Assembly (NCBI RefSeq): GCF_900452415.1 | Contig: NZ_UGNX01000001.1 | Location: 806,001 to 870,000, forward strand | DNA length: 64,000 nt | Origin: Legionella cincinnatiensis | Lineage (GTDB): Bacteria > Pseudomonadota > Gammaproteobacteria > Legionellales > Legionellaceae | Direction: 5' to 3' | Shown here: one piece after another, positions 16,849 to 25,997 of the stretch | Numbering within the stretch: position 1 is the first letter of the stretch | Layout: the number at the start of each line of letters is the position of its first letter | Made by a program: the position numbers and the translations under genes | The notes under the pieces: model-generated | Seen by the model: only the letters and a program-made list of their open reading frames with translations | Databases searched by the model: none | Told to the model about the DNA's origin: nothing

Positions 16849-17715
16849 CTATTTTCTAAATAATGCTAATCGATATTTTCCTATTTCTTGAAAGCCAAGA
16901 GATTTATAAGCGCGTATAGCAGAATTCTCATTGGTGAATAGAATAGCTCTTTTGACTTTATTCATAGTAGCGTGTTTTAAACAAAGATATACAGCGACTC
17001 TGGCAAAACCTTTATTTCTTAAAGAAAGAGGGGTATAAACTGGCCCTAGCTGCACAATATCAGGTAAATTGGCATTGAATCCACACAGTGAAACCGGCGT
17101 ATTATTTACAAATAAAACCCATCGATTTTGGCTAAGCTGTTTATCGTGAATTTCATTAATAATGGATTCTTCAAGTTTGGGATTATTAATATCATCTCCA
17201 AGCGCTTCTATATGATAAGCAACAAGCCATTCTTTGATGACATCTATTTGGCAATCTTGTACTGATTTGATGGTACAGTTATATGTATGAATTGCTTCGG
17301 GCATCATTATTTTTTCAAGATTAAGTAAGAAAAGCTTTTCTTGATAATTAACGGCGAATAGGGAAGGCGGTTGCAATTCGAGCTTATCAATGACAAAACT
17401 GGCTTGAGAATCTTCACCTAATACTCCAGCAATTGGCCTTGTTCTATTCAGTTTAAACTTGTCAACTAATGCTGATAATATCGAAAAACTTTCAGCTTGC
17501 ATCATTATATTCCCGTTCCAATAATGAACTAAAACTCCATTAAGTTGGTGGTCCTCGAAAGAGCCATAATATTCTCCATGAAAGGGTGCATCTTGGTAAG
17601 TGATCCCTGAGTAATATAAATTGTTCCTAATGAACATGGTGGTTTCTTGATAATTATTGAGATAAGAAGACAATTCATCTCTATGTAATTCATTAAGTTT
17701 CTTTATCTCAATCAT
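16849..17715 (-). CDS. GNAT-family N-acetyltransferase
   Basis: The 288-aa protein has a C-terminal GNAT fold: VQLGPVYTPLSLRNKGFARV carries the acetyl-CoA pyrophosphate loop (R-x-K-G-F/Y-A). The final ILFTNENSAIRAYKSLGFQE is the typical last strand and helix. The first 160 residues form a different, probably substrate-binding half, as in bipartite GNAT proteins. The target is unknown. Confidence 0.88.
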   Translation of the reverse strand: MIEIKKLNELHRDELSSYLNNYQETTMFIRNNLYYSGITYQDAPFHGEYYGSFEDHQLNGVLVHYWNGNIMMQAESFSILSALVDKFKLNRTRPIAGVLGEDSQASFVIDKLELQPPSLFAVNYQEKLFLLNLEKIMMPEAIHTYNCTIKSVQDCQIDVIKEWLVAYHIEALGDDINNPKLEESIINEIHDKQLSQNRWVLFVNNTPVSLCGFNANLPDIVQLGPVYTPLSLRNKGFARVAVYLCLKHATMNKVKRAILFTNENSAIRAYKSLGFQEIGKYRLALFRK

Positions 17716-17875
17716 ATGTTCCTCGGGATGATGGCATATATTCTATTCAAGAAGAGATTATAGTATTTCAAAAAGAGGGTCGTTGTCAGGTGTATTTTCT
17801 TTACATTATCTTGGGGAATAATTTTTGAGTTTGTAGCATGGTTTATATCTTATTCAAAATAAGAATAAAAAAGAT

Positions 17876-18664
17876 TTGATTGTGGTTGTAGGTAAAGACA
17901 ATAAAAAAGATAACAGTCACCAAAATGGGATCAGACAAATACAAGAGCTTTGCAAACAACATAATGTGACGGTACATATACTTGGGGATGGAAAAAATTG
18001 GATAGATTTTTCAGACGTGTGCGACTTAGAACTAGCAAATAATTTGATTATATGGGGACATGGCGGTATAAAAATAAAAAATCATACAATTGATCTTTTC
18101 AATACGCAAAAACAAACAGGTGAAATTTTACAAATAATACAAGATATCAGTGGATTTTAAACATGCAATTATCACATCTTGTTTTGCTGGTATTATTTTC
18201 AGGCATCAAAAACAAAACTATTGGCTGGAACCAGCCTCATCATGCCATCTTCTGATAATGATTTTAGTTTTATTAGAGATAATCTAAATATTATTGGTCA
18301 TACCTCTGATTGGCTTAATCAAGCCGTCATGGATGGAAATATTAAAGCAATCAAAAGATTGCTCTTATGTAATGTTGATGTGAAACGTTATGAATCAGAG
18401 GATGGAAACACGCTGCTTCGTTTAGCAAGAGAGACACAGTACGAGAATCCTAAATGTTATCCTACTATTAAAAGAATTTTACTTGAATATGGGGCTGAGC
18501 CATTAAAAAAATTTTCGGGCAAGGATCGCTACTATCAGATGCATTTACGTTTTACGTGTAGGACGCCTTTATTAAATAACAACATCCTCGATTCTTCTGA
18601 GGAACCTCCCATACCTATTAAAGATGAAAAAGACTCATCGTTTTCTCAAAATAAAAATAAATAA
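17876..18664 (+). pseudogene. Clan CD-like protease plus ankyrin protein with two compensating frameshifts
   Basis: Frame 2 runs from a TTG at 17876 to TAA at 18160 and carries a hydrophobic strand followed by HGG (NLIIWGHGGI). Frame 2 reopens at about 18195 and continues to 18664 with LLAGTSLIMPSSDNDFSFIR and one or two ankyrin-like units (DWLNQAVMDGNIKAIKRLLL; ..TLLRLARE). Between them, only the +1 frame makes sense: KHAIITSCFAGIIFRHQK. A hydrophobic strand then H-G, and another then S-C, is the catalytic-dyad pattern of clan CD cysteine peptidases. One extra base near 18157 and one missing base near 18200 explain everything. It may be a pseudogene or reflect sequencing errors. Confidence 0.6.
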
Positions 18665-18712
18665 TGGAGGCCGGGTTAATGCTTTATTAGATTTATGTAT
18701 GTGGCTAATATA

Positions 18713-20395
18713 TTAGAACCCACATTTTGGGAGTTGATCCGCTTCTTCCTGAAAATCGTTTATAGCGCTCTCTATTTGTTCTACCTTATTTATTGAATCA
18801 GTTTTAACTGGGGAGAAAAAACATGTTCTCTGGCTATTATAATAATTATAGAGAGGGATTGTCCCGAGGCTTGCAATAGTCTTTAAGAGATTTACAAAAA
18901 ATTCTTTCCAGCCCCCGTCTCGATGTTTTTCTAAAGTAGGTCGTACGTTCATGATAGCGATGGTGCAATTGATTTTAAAATTATCAAAGTTTGTTGCACC
19001 CGATTTATATTGCCGAAATTCATTATCTAGTTCTAAGTAAAGTGATGATAAACTTTGTTTTTTTTCTACCCCTAGAGGTGAAGGATCTGTTAACTTATCA
19101 GCTTTATCTTTAATTCTTCTTAATAAATATTCAAAGTCTTTAACGGCTTGAGGATTTAATGGTTGAGGCTCCCCATCTTCATCTAAATAATTCGCTTTAC
19201 CTAGATTTTTTATGGAGTTTTGAGCAGCTTTTTGAAGTTGTAACATTTTTTGGGTAATTACTTCTTGAATAGTATTATAAATTTTTGAATCCACTTTACC
19301 CGATGTTTCTTGTAAATCTACCAGCGACTGAGCATAGTGACTCAATTCTAGTTTTTTTTCTTCTAATTGGTCATGAATTTCTACTTCGCTTTTACAAGAG
19401 CTAAAATCAAGAGCTAAATTATAAATTTTTTGTTTCATTAAATTAATTTGTTCTATTTCTTTTTTTTGTTCAATTTTTACTGAATTATTTGTATCTGCAG
19501 AGAGAAGATAATACATTGTATTATTAACCATAGTATCAAATTGCTGTTGAACAAATTGACTATCTTGTTCATTTAGCGCTTTGTTTTCCCGATTTCCAAG
19601 ATTTATAATTTGATCTGAAGTAATAATTTTATTGAAAACAGCTTCAAGTGCACCTATTGGAAGATGAGACAGTTCATTGATTGTATACCGGCCAAAAAAC
19701 TTTTGAAGTTCTAGGTCAAAAAAAGGATATTCACAATATTCTGCAAGCAGTTTATTAGTATCAAATCTTGCTGAAACAAAAGAATTAAAGCCAAAACTAT
19801 CTTTGGGCCCAAGTTCTATTGTATTTTTAGGAATTCGATTACTTAGATAAGACTCAATCTTTTGTGATAGGCAAACAATGTCTCCTAAAGACGAGTATTT
19901 GTCAAAATAAATGGTGATTTGATCTGTATTTTTAAATCGATTATTAGCCTGAGCAGAAGGTTGAATGATTTTAAAATGAAATTTCACTCCATTGGTATCA
20001 GACTCAGCTTCATCAATTAACAGTTTAATTAATCCTAATACAACTTTTTCATCTAATTCACCTATATTATTAAGGTTGAGATGTGCTTTTAAAGAAGCTT
20101 CATTATTATCATAATATTCGCCGTAGAAATTATTGCGTCGGAGTTTTTGCTCGGCTATTTGTACAAAGTTTCTATTATTACGTTGATTGTGATGATATTC
20201 AGAGAGAGTCCCTGCGAAATTTTTATTTGGCTTATATTCTCCTTCTAGAGGGATCACTTTATTTTGGTTTGGTGTGATTGATAAAAAAATAGTGCCCCAC
20301 ATTGGATAACAAGTAATATCTTTTTTTAATATTCTTATCTTTTTCATTAAATCTTCTGACGTTAGGTCTTTAAATTTCATAATATTTACTCTCAT
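18713..20395 (-). CDS. Large effector-like protein of unknown function, 560 aa
   Basis: There is no signal peptide or membrane segment. The N-terminal about 240 residues are mixed alpha/beta, with VKFHFKIIQPSAQ followed by RFKNTDQITIYFDK; this loosely recalls type III effector families such as HopA1 or OspC, a weak impression only. Residues about 250-480 are largely helical and rich in Glu, Gln and Lys, likely coiled coil. The tail is acidic (EQIESAINDFQEEADQ), like the E-block of some Dot/Icm substrates. A second ATG (codon 6) is an alternative start. It converges with the protease/ankyrin gene. Confidence 0.75.
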   Translation of the reverse strand: MRVNIMKFKDLTSEDLMKKIRILKKDITCYPMWGTIFLSITPNQNKVIPLEGEYKPNKNFAGTLSEYHHNQRNNRNFVQIAEQKLRRNNFYGEYYDNNEASLKAHLNLNNIGELDEKVVLGLIKLLIDEAESDTNGVKFHFKIIQPSAQANNRFKNTDQITIYFDKYSSLGDIVCLSQKIESYLSNRIPKNTIELGPKDSFGFNSFVSARFDTNKLLAEYCEYPFFDLELQKFFGRYTINELSHLPIGALEAVFNKIITSDQIINLGNRENKALNEQDSQFVQQQFDTMVNNTMYYLLSADTNNSVKIEQKKEIEQINLMKQKIYNLALDFSSCKSEVEIHDQLEEKKLELSHYAQSLVDLQETSGKVDSKIYNTIQEVITQKMLQLQKAAQNSIKNLGKANYLDEDGEPQPLNPQAVKDFEYLLRRIKDKADKLTDPSPLGVEKKQSLSSLYLELDNEFRQYKSGATNFDNFKINCTIAIMNVRPTLEKHRDGGWKEFFVNLLKTIASLGTIPLYNYYNSQRTCFFSPVKTDSINKVEQIESAINDFQEEADQLPKCGF

Positions 20396-20619
20396 ATTTT
20401 TACAATAAGAATTTAATATTAAAGAAAAATATTTAAATTAATCTTAAGGAAATAGGAAAAGAGAGAATAGACAATGCTTCTACGGAATAGGGAATTCATA
20501 TTTATATTTTGGTTATTTCATCATTATTCATCCCAGATTTAGGATTGCTTTGACAATTAGAAGATTACGCTTTACCCCTGCACTTTTTATCTTGTTTTAC
20601 TATTGATTCTTACTTTTTT
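20396..20619. other. Intergenic region upstream of the 560-aa gene
   Basis: AT-rich DNA that should hold the promoter of the minus-strand gene; no distinct element is visible. Confidence 0.3.
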
Positions 20620-20724
20620 ATGAGACTATTTTTTAGCCATGAGGGTAGAAAAATATTATTAGCTGGTTTCATGTGGTTTGTTCTTATTGGGATTTATTAT
20701 TACTATGTCAAAAGAAAAGGATAG
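20620..20724 (+). CDS. Possible 34-aa single-pass membrane protein
   Basis: The frame encodes MRLFFSHEGRKILLAGFMWF and continues with another hydrophobic stretch (VLIGIYYYY) before a basic VKRKG end. One transmembrane helix with positive residues on the C-terminal side is typical of small membrane proteins. No clear ribosome-binding site precedes the ATG. Confidence 0.3.
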   Translation: MRLFFSHEGRKILLAGFMWFVLIGIYYYYVKRKG

Positions 20725-20826
20725 AAATTATGTTTTGATACAGGCGATAAAAGAGTAGATTAACTGTAATTCATACGCTATCCTCAATTAGGGAAATACC
20801 ATTTTCAATCAAAGGAGTGATATACA

Positions 20827-21375
20827 ATGACCTTTTCCTCGCTAAAAGGAACAGCTATTGTTCTTTCAATGCTTTTTTCTCTTACTGTGTATGCAGATGC
20901 TCAACAACAAAGTAGCGATTTTCAAACTATATGTACCGATGCTTGGATGAAAAAAGCTGATAAAGCAAAAGATAAAGTAGATTATAAAAATTTTGGTGAA
21001 AAATATTGCAGTTGTGCGGCAAAACAGCCTTTAGAGAATGATGATGCGGTAAAAAAGGCAATTCAGCTATGTATGTCAAGAACTCTATTGCATGATGCGA
21101 TGGACTCTCTAGAAGATGAAATTACTTTAAGTAAAGCCAAAGAAAGTGATATTAATGATTATTGTCTTGATAGATGGAGCGTTGTTTTGCCACAACAAAC
21201 AGAGGATGATAAAAAACTAATTAATGCTTATTGTCAGTGCGCTCAACCAAAATTAATGGATCTTATTAGGCAATCAGATACCATGACTGATAATGAATAT
21301 GAAGCGGGTATCGATAAGGTTGCTGATCATTGTGTTGAGAATTCCCTAGTTACAAAGCCTACTCCAACTCAGTAA
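20827..21375 (+). CDS. Secreted protein with a duplicated cysteine motif
   Basis: The 182-aa protein has a signal peptide (cleavage likely after VYADA). The mature part contains two copies of a helical unit with C-x-x-x-W/R near its start and Y-C-x-C-A near its end: CTDAWMKKAD...KYCSCAAK and YCLDRWSVV...AYCQCAQ. Single Cys residues later (IQLC, DHC) would allow paired disulfides in each unit, so a periplasmic or extracellular disulfide-bonded protein is likely. I do not recognise a named family. AAAGGAGTGA upstream is a strong ribosome-binding site. Confidence 0.7.
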   Translation: MTFSSLKGTAIVLSMLFSLTVYADAQQQSSDFQTICTDAWMKKADKAKDKVDYKNFGEKYCSCAAKQPLENDDAVKKAIQLCMSRTLLHDAMDSLEDEITLSKAKESDINDYCLDRWSVVLPQQTEDDKKLINAYCQCAQPKLMDLIRQSDTMTDNEYEAGIDKVADHCVENSLVTKPTPTQ

Positions 21376-21547
21376 TCCAAAAACAACTTATATTCTTCGG
21401 CTCCTAATATGTTGCCTGACTGGTGTTATTAAATAAAGGAATAATTTTTGATTATTCATGAGGATTATTGATAATTCATCTTCTCGCAGAACAAAAGTAG
21501 GACGTTTTTGAAATAAATAGGTTTTAATTTATTTGGTGAGATAAGGT

Positions 21548-22504
21548 ATGGATCCTGTTACACATGCAGCATTAGGCGCTTCCTGCTCACAAGCAATTTT
21601 GGGGAAATACAGTAAACACATTCCCTGGAAAGTTGGTGCCTTAGCAGCTATGGCACCCGATCTGGATATTTTTATTCGTTTTAAAAATAATCCTCTGAGT
21701 TTGGAGCTGTGGCATCGTAATTTTACTCATTCATTCCTGTTTATTCCTCTAGGTGGAATATTGGTGGCCTTGTTCTTTTTATGTTTTTCCCGTTACAGGG
21801 CATGTTGGAAGGTTACTGTATGTGCCGCATTGGTAGGTTATGCTACTCATGGGCTTCTTGATGCACTCACCTCTTATGGGACTGTGTTACTATGGCCAAT
21901 GAGTTATAAACGGATTAGTTGGGATATTATTGCTATAGTTGATCCCATGTTTACTATCCCTTTAATATTAGGTATCGCTTGGTCTGTTATCCATCAAGAT
22001 CAAAAGGGTGTTAGGTTAGGTTTGTTATTTGCAGGTACTTTCTTGCTATTTAATAGCATACAACATCAACGCGCCCTTCAAAGCATACAAGCATTTGCTA
22101 CACAGCAAAAATTACGCTTAACAAGCATTCGTGCAATGCCTGCCTTAGCAAGTTCCTTTTATTGGCGTGTCATTGCAAAAAATAACCATTGCCTCATTAT
22201 TAAAGAGGTTCATACACCACTTTTAAAAAGAAGTTCGATAATGTCCGTGGCACAAATCCCCCTTTTTTCTAATCGCTCTAGCGCAAGCTTTACACCAGGA
22301 CAACAACGTGATTTAGCTCTATTTTCGTGGTTTAGTGACAATTATGTGGTTGTTGCCAAGCAGGCCCCTCTAATTCTTGCAGATGGCCGCTACACTCTAG
22401 GTAATAGTCCATTATATTCATTATGGGGAATTGAGTTTTTACCAAGAAAAGAACATATTACAAAATTATCTTCTATTTTGCTTCATGAACATTGTGAATA
22501 TTAA
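21548..22504 (+). CDS. YdjM/YbcI-like membrane-bound metal-dependent hydrolase
   Basis: The 318-aa protein starts MDPVTHAALGASCSQAILGK, with the metal ligands of this family in DPVTHAALG, MAPDLDIFI, LWHRNFTHSFLF and YATHGLLDALTSYGT. Several membrane segments follow (around residues 60-85, 130-155 and 160-180). The family (LexA-binding inner-membrane-associated hydrolase-like, YdjM) has conserved His and Asp residues, but its substrate is not established. The C-terminal third is soluble. Confidence 0.85.
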   Translation: MDPVTHAALGASCSQAILGKYSKHIPWKVGALAAMAPDLDIFIRFKNNPLSLELWHRNFTHSFLFIPLGGILVALFFLCFSRYRACWKVTVCAALVGYATHGLLDALTSYGTVLLWPMSYKRISWDIIAIVDPMFTIPLILGIAWSVIHQDQKGVRLGLLFAGTFLLFNSIQHQRALQSIQAFATQQKLRLTSIRAMPALASSFYWRVIAKNNHCLIIKEVHTPLLKRSSIMSVAQIPLFSNRSSASFTPGQQRDLALFSWFSDNYVVVAKQAPLILADGRYTLGNSPLYSLWGIEFLPRKEHITKLSSILLHEHCEY

Positions 22505-22507
22505 AGT

Positions 22508-22534
22508 CGTAGACAATTGGTTCCAATGTCTACG
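22508..22534 (+). terminator. Stem-loop after the YdjM-like gene
   Basis: CGTAGACAATTGG pairs with CCAATGTCTACG (one bulged base) three bases after the stop. There is no T run, so it may be a weak terminator or processing site. Confidence 0.4.
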
Positions 22535-22594
22535 TGTCCCACTTTATGCACGACATCCAGCCTTTTTATTCCTCAATGGAGTAAAGCCATTTTT

Positions 22595-23842
22595 CTATGC
22601 TAGTTTTTCGCGAACTTTCTTCATATTAATCGATTTTTGCCATTTTGAAATAATCAATGCAGCAATAGCATTACCGATCATATTGGTTAAGGATCTCCCT
22701 CCAGACATAAAACGATCCACCCCAAGAATTATAACTACGCCAGCAACAGGAATGGTTCCTACAGCAGCTAAAGAGCTGGCTAATATAATAAAACCACTAC
22801 CTGTAACACCAGCCGCCCCTTTTGAACTGATAATCATAATCATTAATAAAAAAATTTGCTGATCAAGGGGTAAATTTGAGTTGGTTGCCTGTGCAATAAA
22901 TAAAGCTGCGAGAGTAAGATAAATCGCTGTTCCATCTAAATTAAAAGAGTAACCTGTAGGAATTACCAGATCCACTACTGATTTATCACAACCTAATTCA
23001 GTTAGTTTTTCCAGTAAATTTGGCATTACGGTTTCAGAAGAAGAGGTTGCAAAAACGATAAAAATTTCGGTCTTAAAATACTGGATTACCTTAAAGACAT
23101 TTAAGCCTAAAACAAAATAGAGAACGCTACCCAGTAAGACTAATATAAATACAATGCAAGTTAGATAAAAACAAAGCAATAACTCAGTCAATCCAAGTAA
23201 AGAATGGGCACCATATTGACCTACGGTATAGGCCATAGCAGCAAAAGCTGCCACAGGAGCATAATGCATCATCGCATGAATGATGTTAAAAAATATTTTG
23301 GTCAAGTGCTCAAAGCCTTCCAAGATAAATTTTCCTTTACTTCCATACGACATCAAGCCTAATGCAAATAGAATGGCAACAAACAACACTTGCAGAATTT
23401 CTCCCTGGACAAATGCACTAAAAAAAGTTTCAGGAACAATATTCAAAACAAAATCCTGGACATTACTTATCTGTTCTGTTTTACCTAGGTAAGATTGTGC
23501 TTCGGAGATATTTAAAGAAGAGGGATCTATATTCATTCCCGCGCCTGGCTGAACTATATTCGCTACTACTAACCCCAAAACTAAGGCGCAAATGGTTGTT
23601 ATCAAAAAATAAATGAGTGAGATACCACCAACTCTACCTACTGTTTTTAAATCACTCATTGCTGCAATGCCTGAAACAAGTGTTAAAAAAATAATAGGGG
23701 TTATCATCATTTTTATTAGCTTGATGAATAAATCGGCAAAGGGTTTAAATGAGACGGCTAAGGTTGGAGCAACAATGCCTAAAAGAATACCGATAATAAT
23801 TCCTGCTATAACTTGAACATATAACCGTTTAAAAAATTTCAT
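22595..23842 (-). CDS. Dicarboxylate/amino acid:cation symporter (DAACS family)
   Basis: The 415-aa inner-membrane protein has eight or so hydrophobic segments and the hallmark motifs of the glutamate transporter fold. These are the serine-rich ATSSSETVMPNLL hairpin, the NLDGTAIYLTLAALFIAQA sodium/substrate motif, and the SSKGAAGVTGSGFIILA hairpin. It is about the length of DctA/GltP. It takes up C4-dicarboxylates or acidic amino acids with Na+ or H+; which substrate cannot be told from sequence. Amino acids are a main carbon source for Legionella, which fits. Confidence 0.93.
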   Translation of the reverse strand: MKFFKRLYVQVIAGIIIGILLGIVAPTLAVSFKPFADLFIKLIKMMITPIIFLTLVSGIAAMSDLKTVGRVGGISLIYFLITTICALVLGLVVANIVQPGAGMNIDPSSLNISEAQSYLGKTEQISNVQDFVLNIVPETFFSAFVQGEILQVLFVAILFALGLMSYGSKGKFILEGFEHLTKIFFNIIHAMMHYAPVAAFAAMAYTVGQYGAHSLLGLTELLLCFYLTCIVFILVLLGSVLYFVLGLNVFKVIQYFKTEIFIVFATSSSETVMPNLLEKLTELGCDKSVVDLVIPTGYSFNLDGTAIYLTLAALFIAQATNSNLPLDQQIFLLMIMIISSKGAAGVTGSGFIILASSLAAVGTIPVAGVVIILGVDRFMSGGRSLTNMIGNAIAALIISKWQKSINMKKVREKLA

Positions 23843-24139
23843 AATAAATCCGTTAATTACAATGATGGTTTTCTCAGTGTTTCGGCATAAACAAACAACT
23901 AACTAGGTCCGTCAAAACTACCCGATCTACTTCACTGGGCATTTAAAAATAAAAAATTCTTTGCACTATAATTTATATGTTTTAAATTGCAATATACTTC
24001 TTGCCTATTTGCTGATGGGGGAATGAAGATCCTGGAGGACTGTTTTTAATGACAATGATTTTGTTTTTGAAAACCAGATGCAAATAAAATTTTACCTGTT
24101 ATGATACCCACCTGTTTTTCTAGATGTTATCAATAAGTT

Positions 24140-25363
24140 ATGACTGATGTAATTTTTATTGGCGCAGGACCTATCGGTCTTTTAGGTGCTATACAATTAA
24201 AGCTGCAATTCCCAGAAAAAGAAATTCTAATGTTTGAAAAATATGAGGTTCCTATACGTAATCACGCCATGTATGTGGAACAAAGCTCTTTTTCTGGAAT
24301 GGATAGAAGTAATGGCTTTGGAGAGATACTAGATAGTATTCATTCCAAAGTGACAATTAGTGATTTGGAAAAAAAGCTAAGGGAATATGCCATATCAATT
24401 GGTATTAAAATTCAATACCAAGAAGTAAAGGACTTTAATGAGTTAAAAAAACACTATCCTGAAACGAATTATTTTGTAGGAAGTGGCGGATTAAGAGGAA
24501 TTGTCCATCCTCAAGTTTTTAATGGAGAAAACCAGATTAATGAACCTTTGCGTTATGCAGTTGAAGTTAAATATAAAGCCTCTGGTTCCACACGTGCACT
24601 CAATAAAGTCACCGAACTTCCAGGAGTACTTGCTCATACCAAACATCTGGTTTCCGAATATGTGGGGCATTTAAAAGAGGGGCAAACACCAATTTCATTA
24701 AGAATTTTCATTGATGAATCTACCTATCAAGCGATGAAAGGTGCAACCTTTAAAACACCATATACCCTTACAGATAAGGATAAAATTCCCTCTGATTTAT
24801 ATGAGACTATAGCCACTTATTTAAAAGGAAGAAAATACCTTGCTAATGAAATCATCGAAGAAGATACTTTAAAAATTTCTACGATTACTTTATCTATTTA
24901 TGCAAGTAAAGATTTTTGTAAGCAAGTAGATGGAAAAATAATTTTTCAAATTGGAGAAGAGGGTTTTGCCTGTCCGTTTTACCGAAGCTTTAATGATAAT
25001 GCATCCTGCATCCCATTTTTTACTAAAGCAATGAAAGCACTTTTCAACAATCGTAATGTAGAAGTGAATAAAATAGGTTCAAGTTCATTTTTTAGCGCGT
25101 CTACTAGTGAGGAAACGCCACTTGAATACTACCAACATAATGTACAAGGATTTGTAAATAGTGAGATTCGAACGATTCATTACTTAAACTTCGGAATTGA
25201 AATGCTTGAAACTTCAGTTAGTTCATCTCAAGCTGTTCCTCAACTCACAGGATCTAAACTGAATTTAAAAAGAGGGGGTAAGATTTTCTTACATGAAATA
25301 AATAGAGAACATCAAAACGATGAGCAAGAAAATACTTCTTCATCCACATGTGTGCTCTTATAA
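24140..25363 (+). CDS. FAD-dependent oxidoreductase-like protein ending in a CaaX box (CVLL)
   Basis: The 407-aa protein opens with a Rossmann nucleotide-binding motif, IFIGAGPIGLLGAIQL (GxGxxG at residues 8-13), and an acidic residue ending the second strand (FEKYE). A second family-like motif is YFVGSGGLRGIVHP near residue 115. The rest matches no standard oxidoreductase closely, so it is a divergent FAD protein. The C-terminus is hydrophilic, then SSSTCVLL: Cys404 with two aliphatic residues and Leu is a geranylgeranylation-type CaaX box. Bacteria lack CaaX prenyltransferases, but several Legionella effectors use host enzymes this way. It is likely a translocated, membrane-targeted effector; translocation is inference. 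Confidence 0.78.
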   Translation: MTDVIFIGAGPIGLLGAIQLKLQFPEKEILMFEKYEVPIRNHAMYVEQSSFSGMDRSNGFGEILDSIHSKVTISDLEKKLREYAISIGIKIQYQEVKDFNELKKHYPETNYFVGSGGLRGIVHPQVFNGENQINEPLRYAVEVKYKASGSTRALNKVTELPGVLAHTKHLVSEYVGHLKEGQTPISLRIFIDESTYQAMKGATFKTPYTLTDKDKIPSDLYETIATYLKGRKYLANEIIEEDTLKISTITLSIYASKDFCKQVDGKIIFQIGEEGFACPFYRSFNDNASCIPFFTKAMKALFNNRNVEVNKIGSSSFFSASTSEETPLEYYQHNVQGFVNSEIRTIHYLNFGIEMLETSVSSSQAVPQLTGSKLNLKRGGKIFLHEINREHQNDEQENTSSSTCVLL

Positions 25364-25390
25364 AATTAATAAGTAAGTAGGTATCAATGA

Positions 25391-25440
25391 AGTCAGAATC
25401 GCTTTAAAAGACAATGAGATAATTCGGTTCTGACTTTTTT
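25391..25440 (+). terminator. Rho-independent terminator
   Basis: AGTCAGAATCG pairs with CGGTTCTGACT (one G-T pair) across a 23-nt loop and is followed directly by a run of Ts. It ends the CaaX gene, and may also act on the convergent DUF423 gene. Confidence 0.7.
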
Positions 25441-25462
25441 ATTTTGATAGGGGAGTCGTCTT

Positions 25463-25861
25463 TTAATTGGTTTTGTGTATTCCTACAGCCAGTAGTAGCC
25501 AAGCAACAATAAAACATACTCCACCAATGGGAGTAATCATGCCAATGATTTTTATTTTCGTCACACTCAGTAAATATAAACTCCCTGAAAAGAGCAAAAT
25601 CCCGGCAAAAAATAACCATCCTGAAACTCTTATGGTTTGTGCATTAAATTGATAGAGAATCATGCCTACAAATAATAAGGCCAAGCTATGGATAAATTGA
25701 TAAAAAACTCCGGTTTGAAAAATATGCATTTGATAAGGGCTAAATTGTGACTTCAAAACATGGGCAGCAAAAGCGCCAAAAAATGTGGCACACATTGCTG
25801 ATAAAGCCCCAATTACCATAAAACGCTTTGGCATTACTGATTTAGACGGAGAATGCATCAT
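25463..25861 (-). CDS. DUF423 (YgdD-like) inner-membrane protein
   Basis: About 132 aa with four hydrophobic helices. Family features are FMVIGALSAMCATFFGAFAA near the N-terminus with AFAAH (small residues plus His), YQFIHSLALLFVGM, and the GxLLFSGSLYLL and TPIGG motifs. The function of DUF423 proteins is unknown. The start is ambiguous: tandem ATGs at 25861 and 25858, a later ATG at codon 10 of that frame, and an upstream TTG at 25879; none has a strong ribosome-binding site. Confidence 0.85.
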   Translation of the reverse strand: MMHSPSKSVMPKRFMVIGALSAMCATFFGAFAAHVLKSQFSPYQMHIFQTGVFYQFIHSLALLFVGMILYQFNAQTIRVSGWLFFAGILLFSGSLYLLSVTKIKIIGMITPIGGVCFIVAWLLLAVGIHKTN

Positions 25862-25997
25862 TGTTAGAACTATTTTCAAAGATCAATTAATGGATTATAT
25901 CAAGCCTTATTATAAATAAATGCATCAATATGAGATAAAGATTTTGTTCACGAGAAAATGCCCGAAGAATTTGCAGCACGATATAGGACGAATTCTC

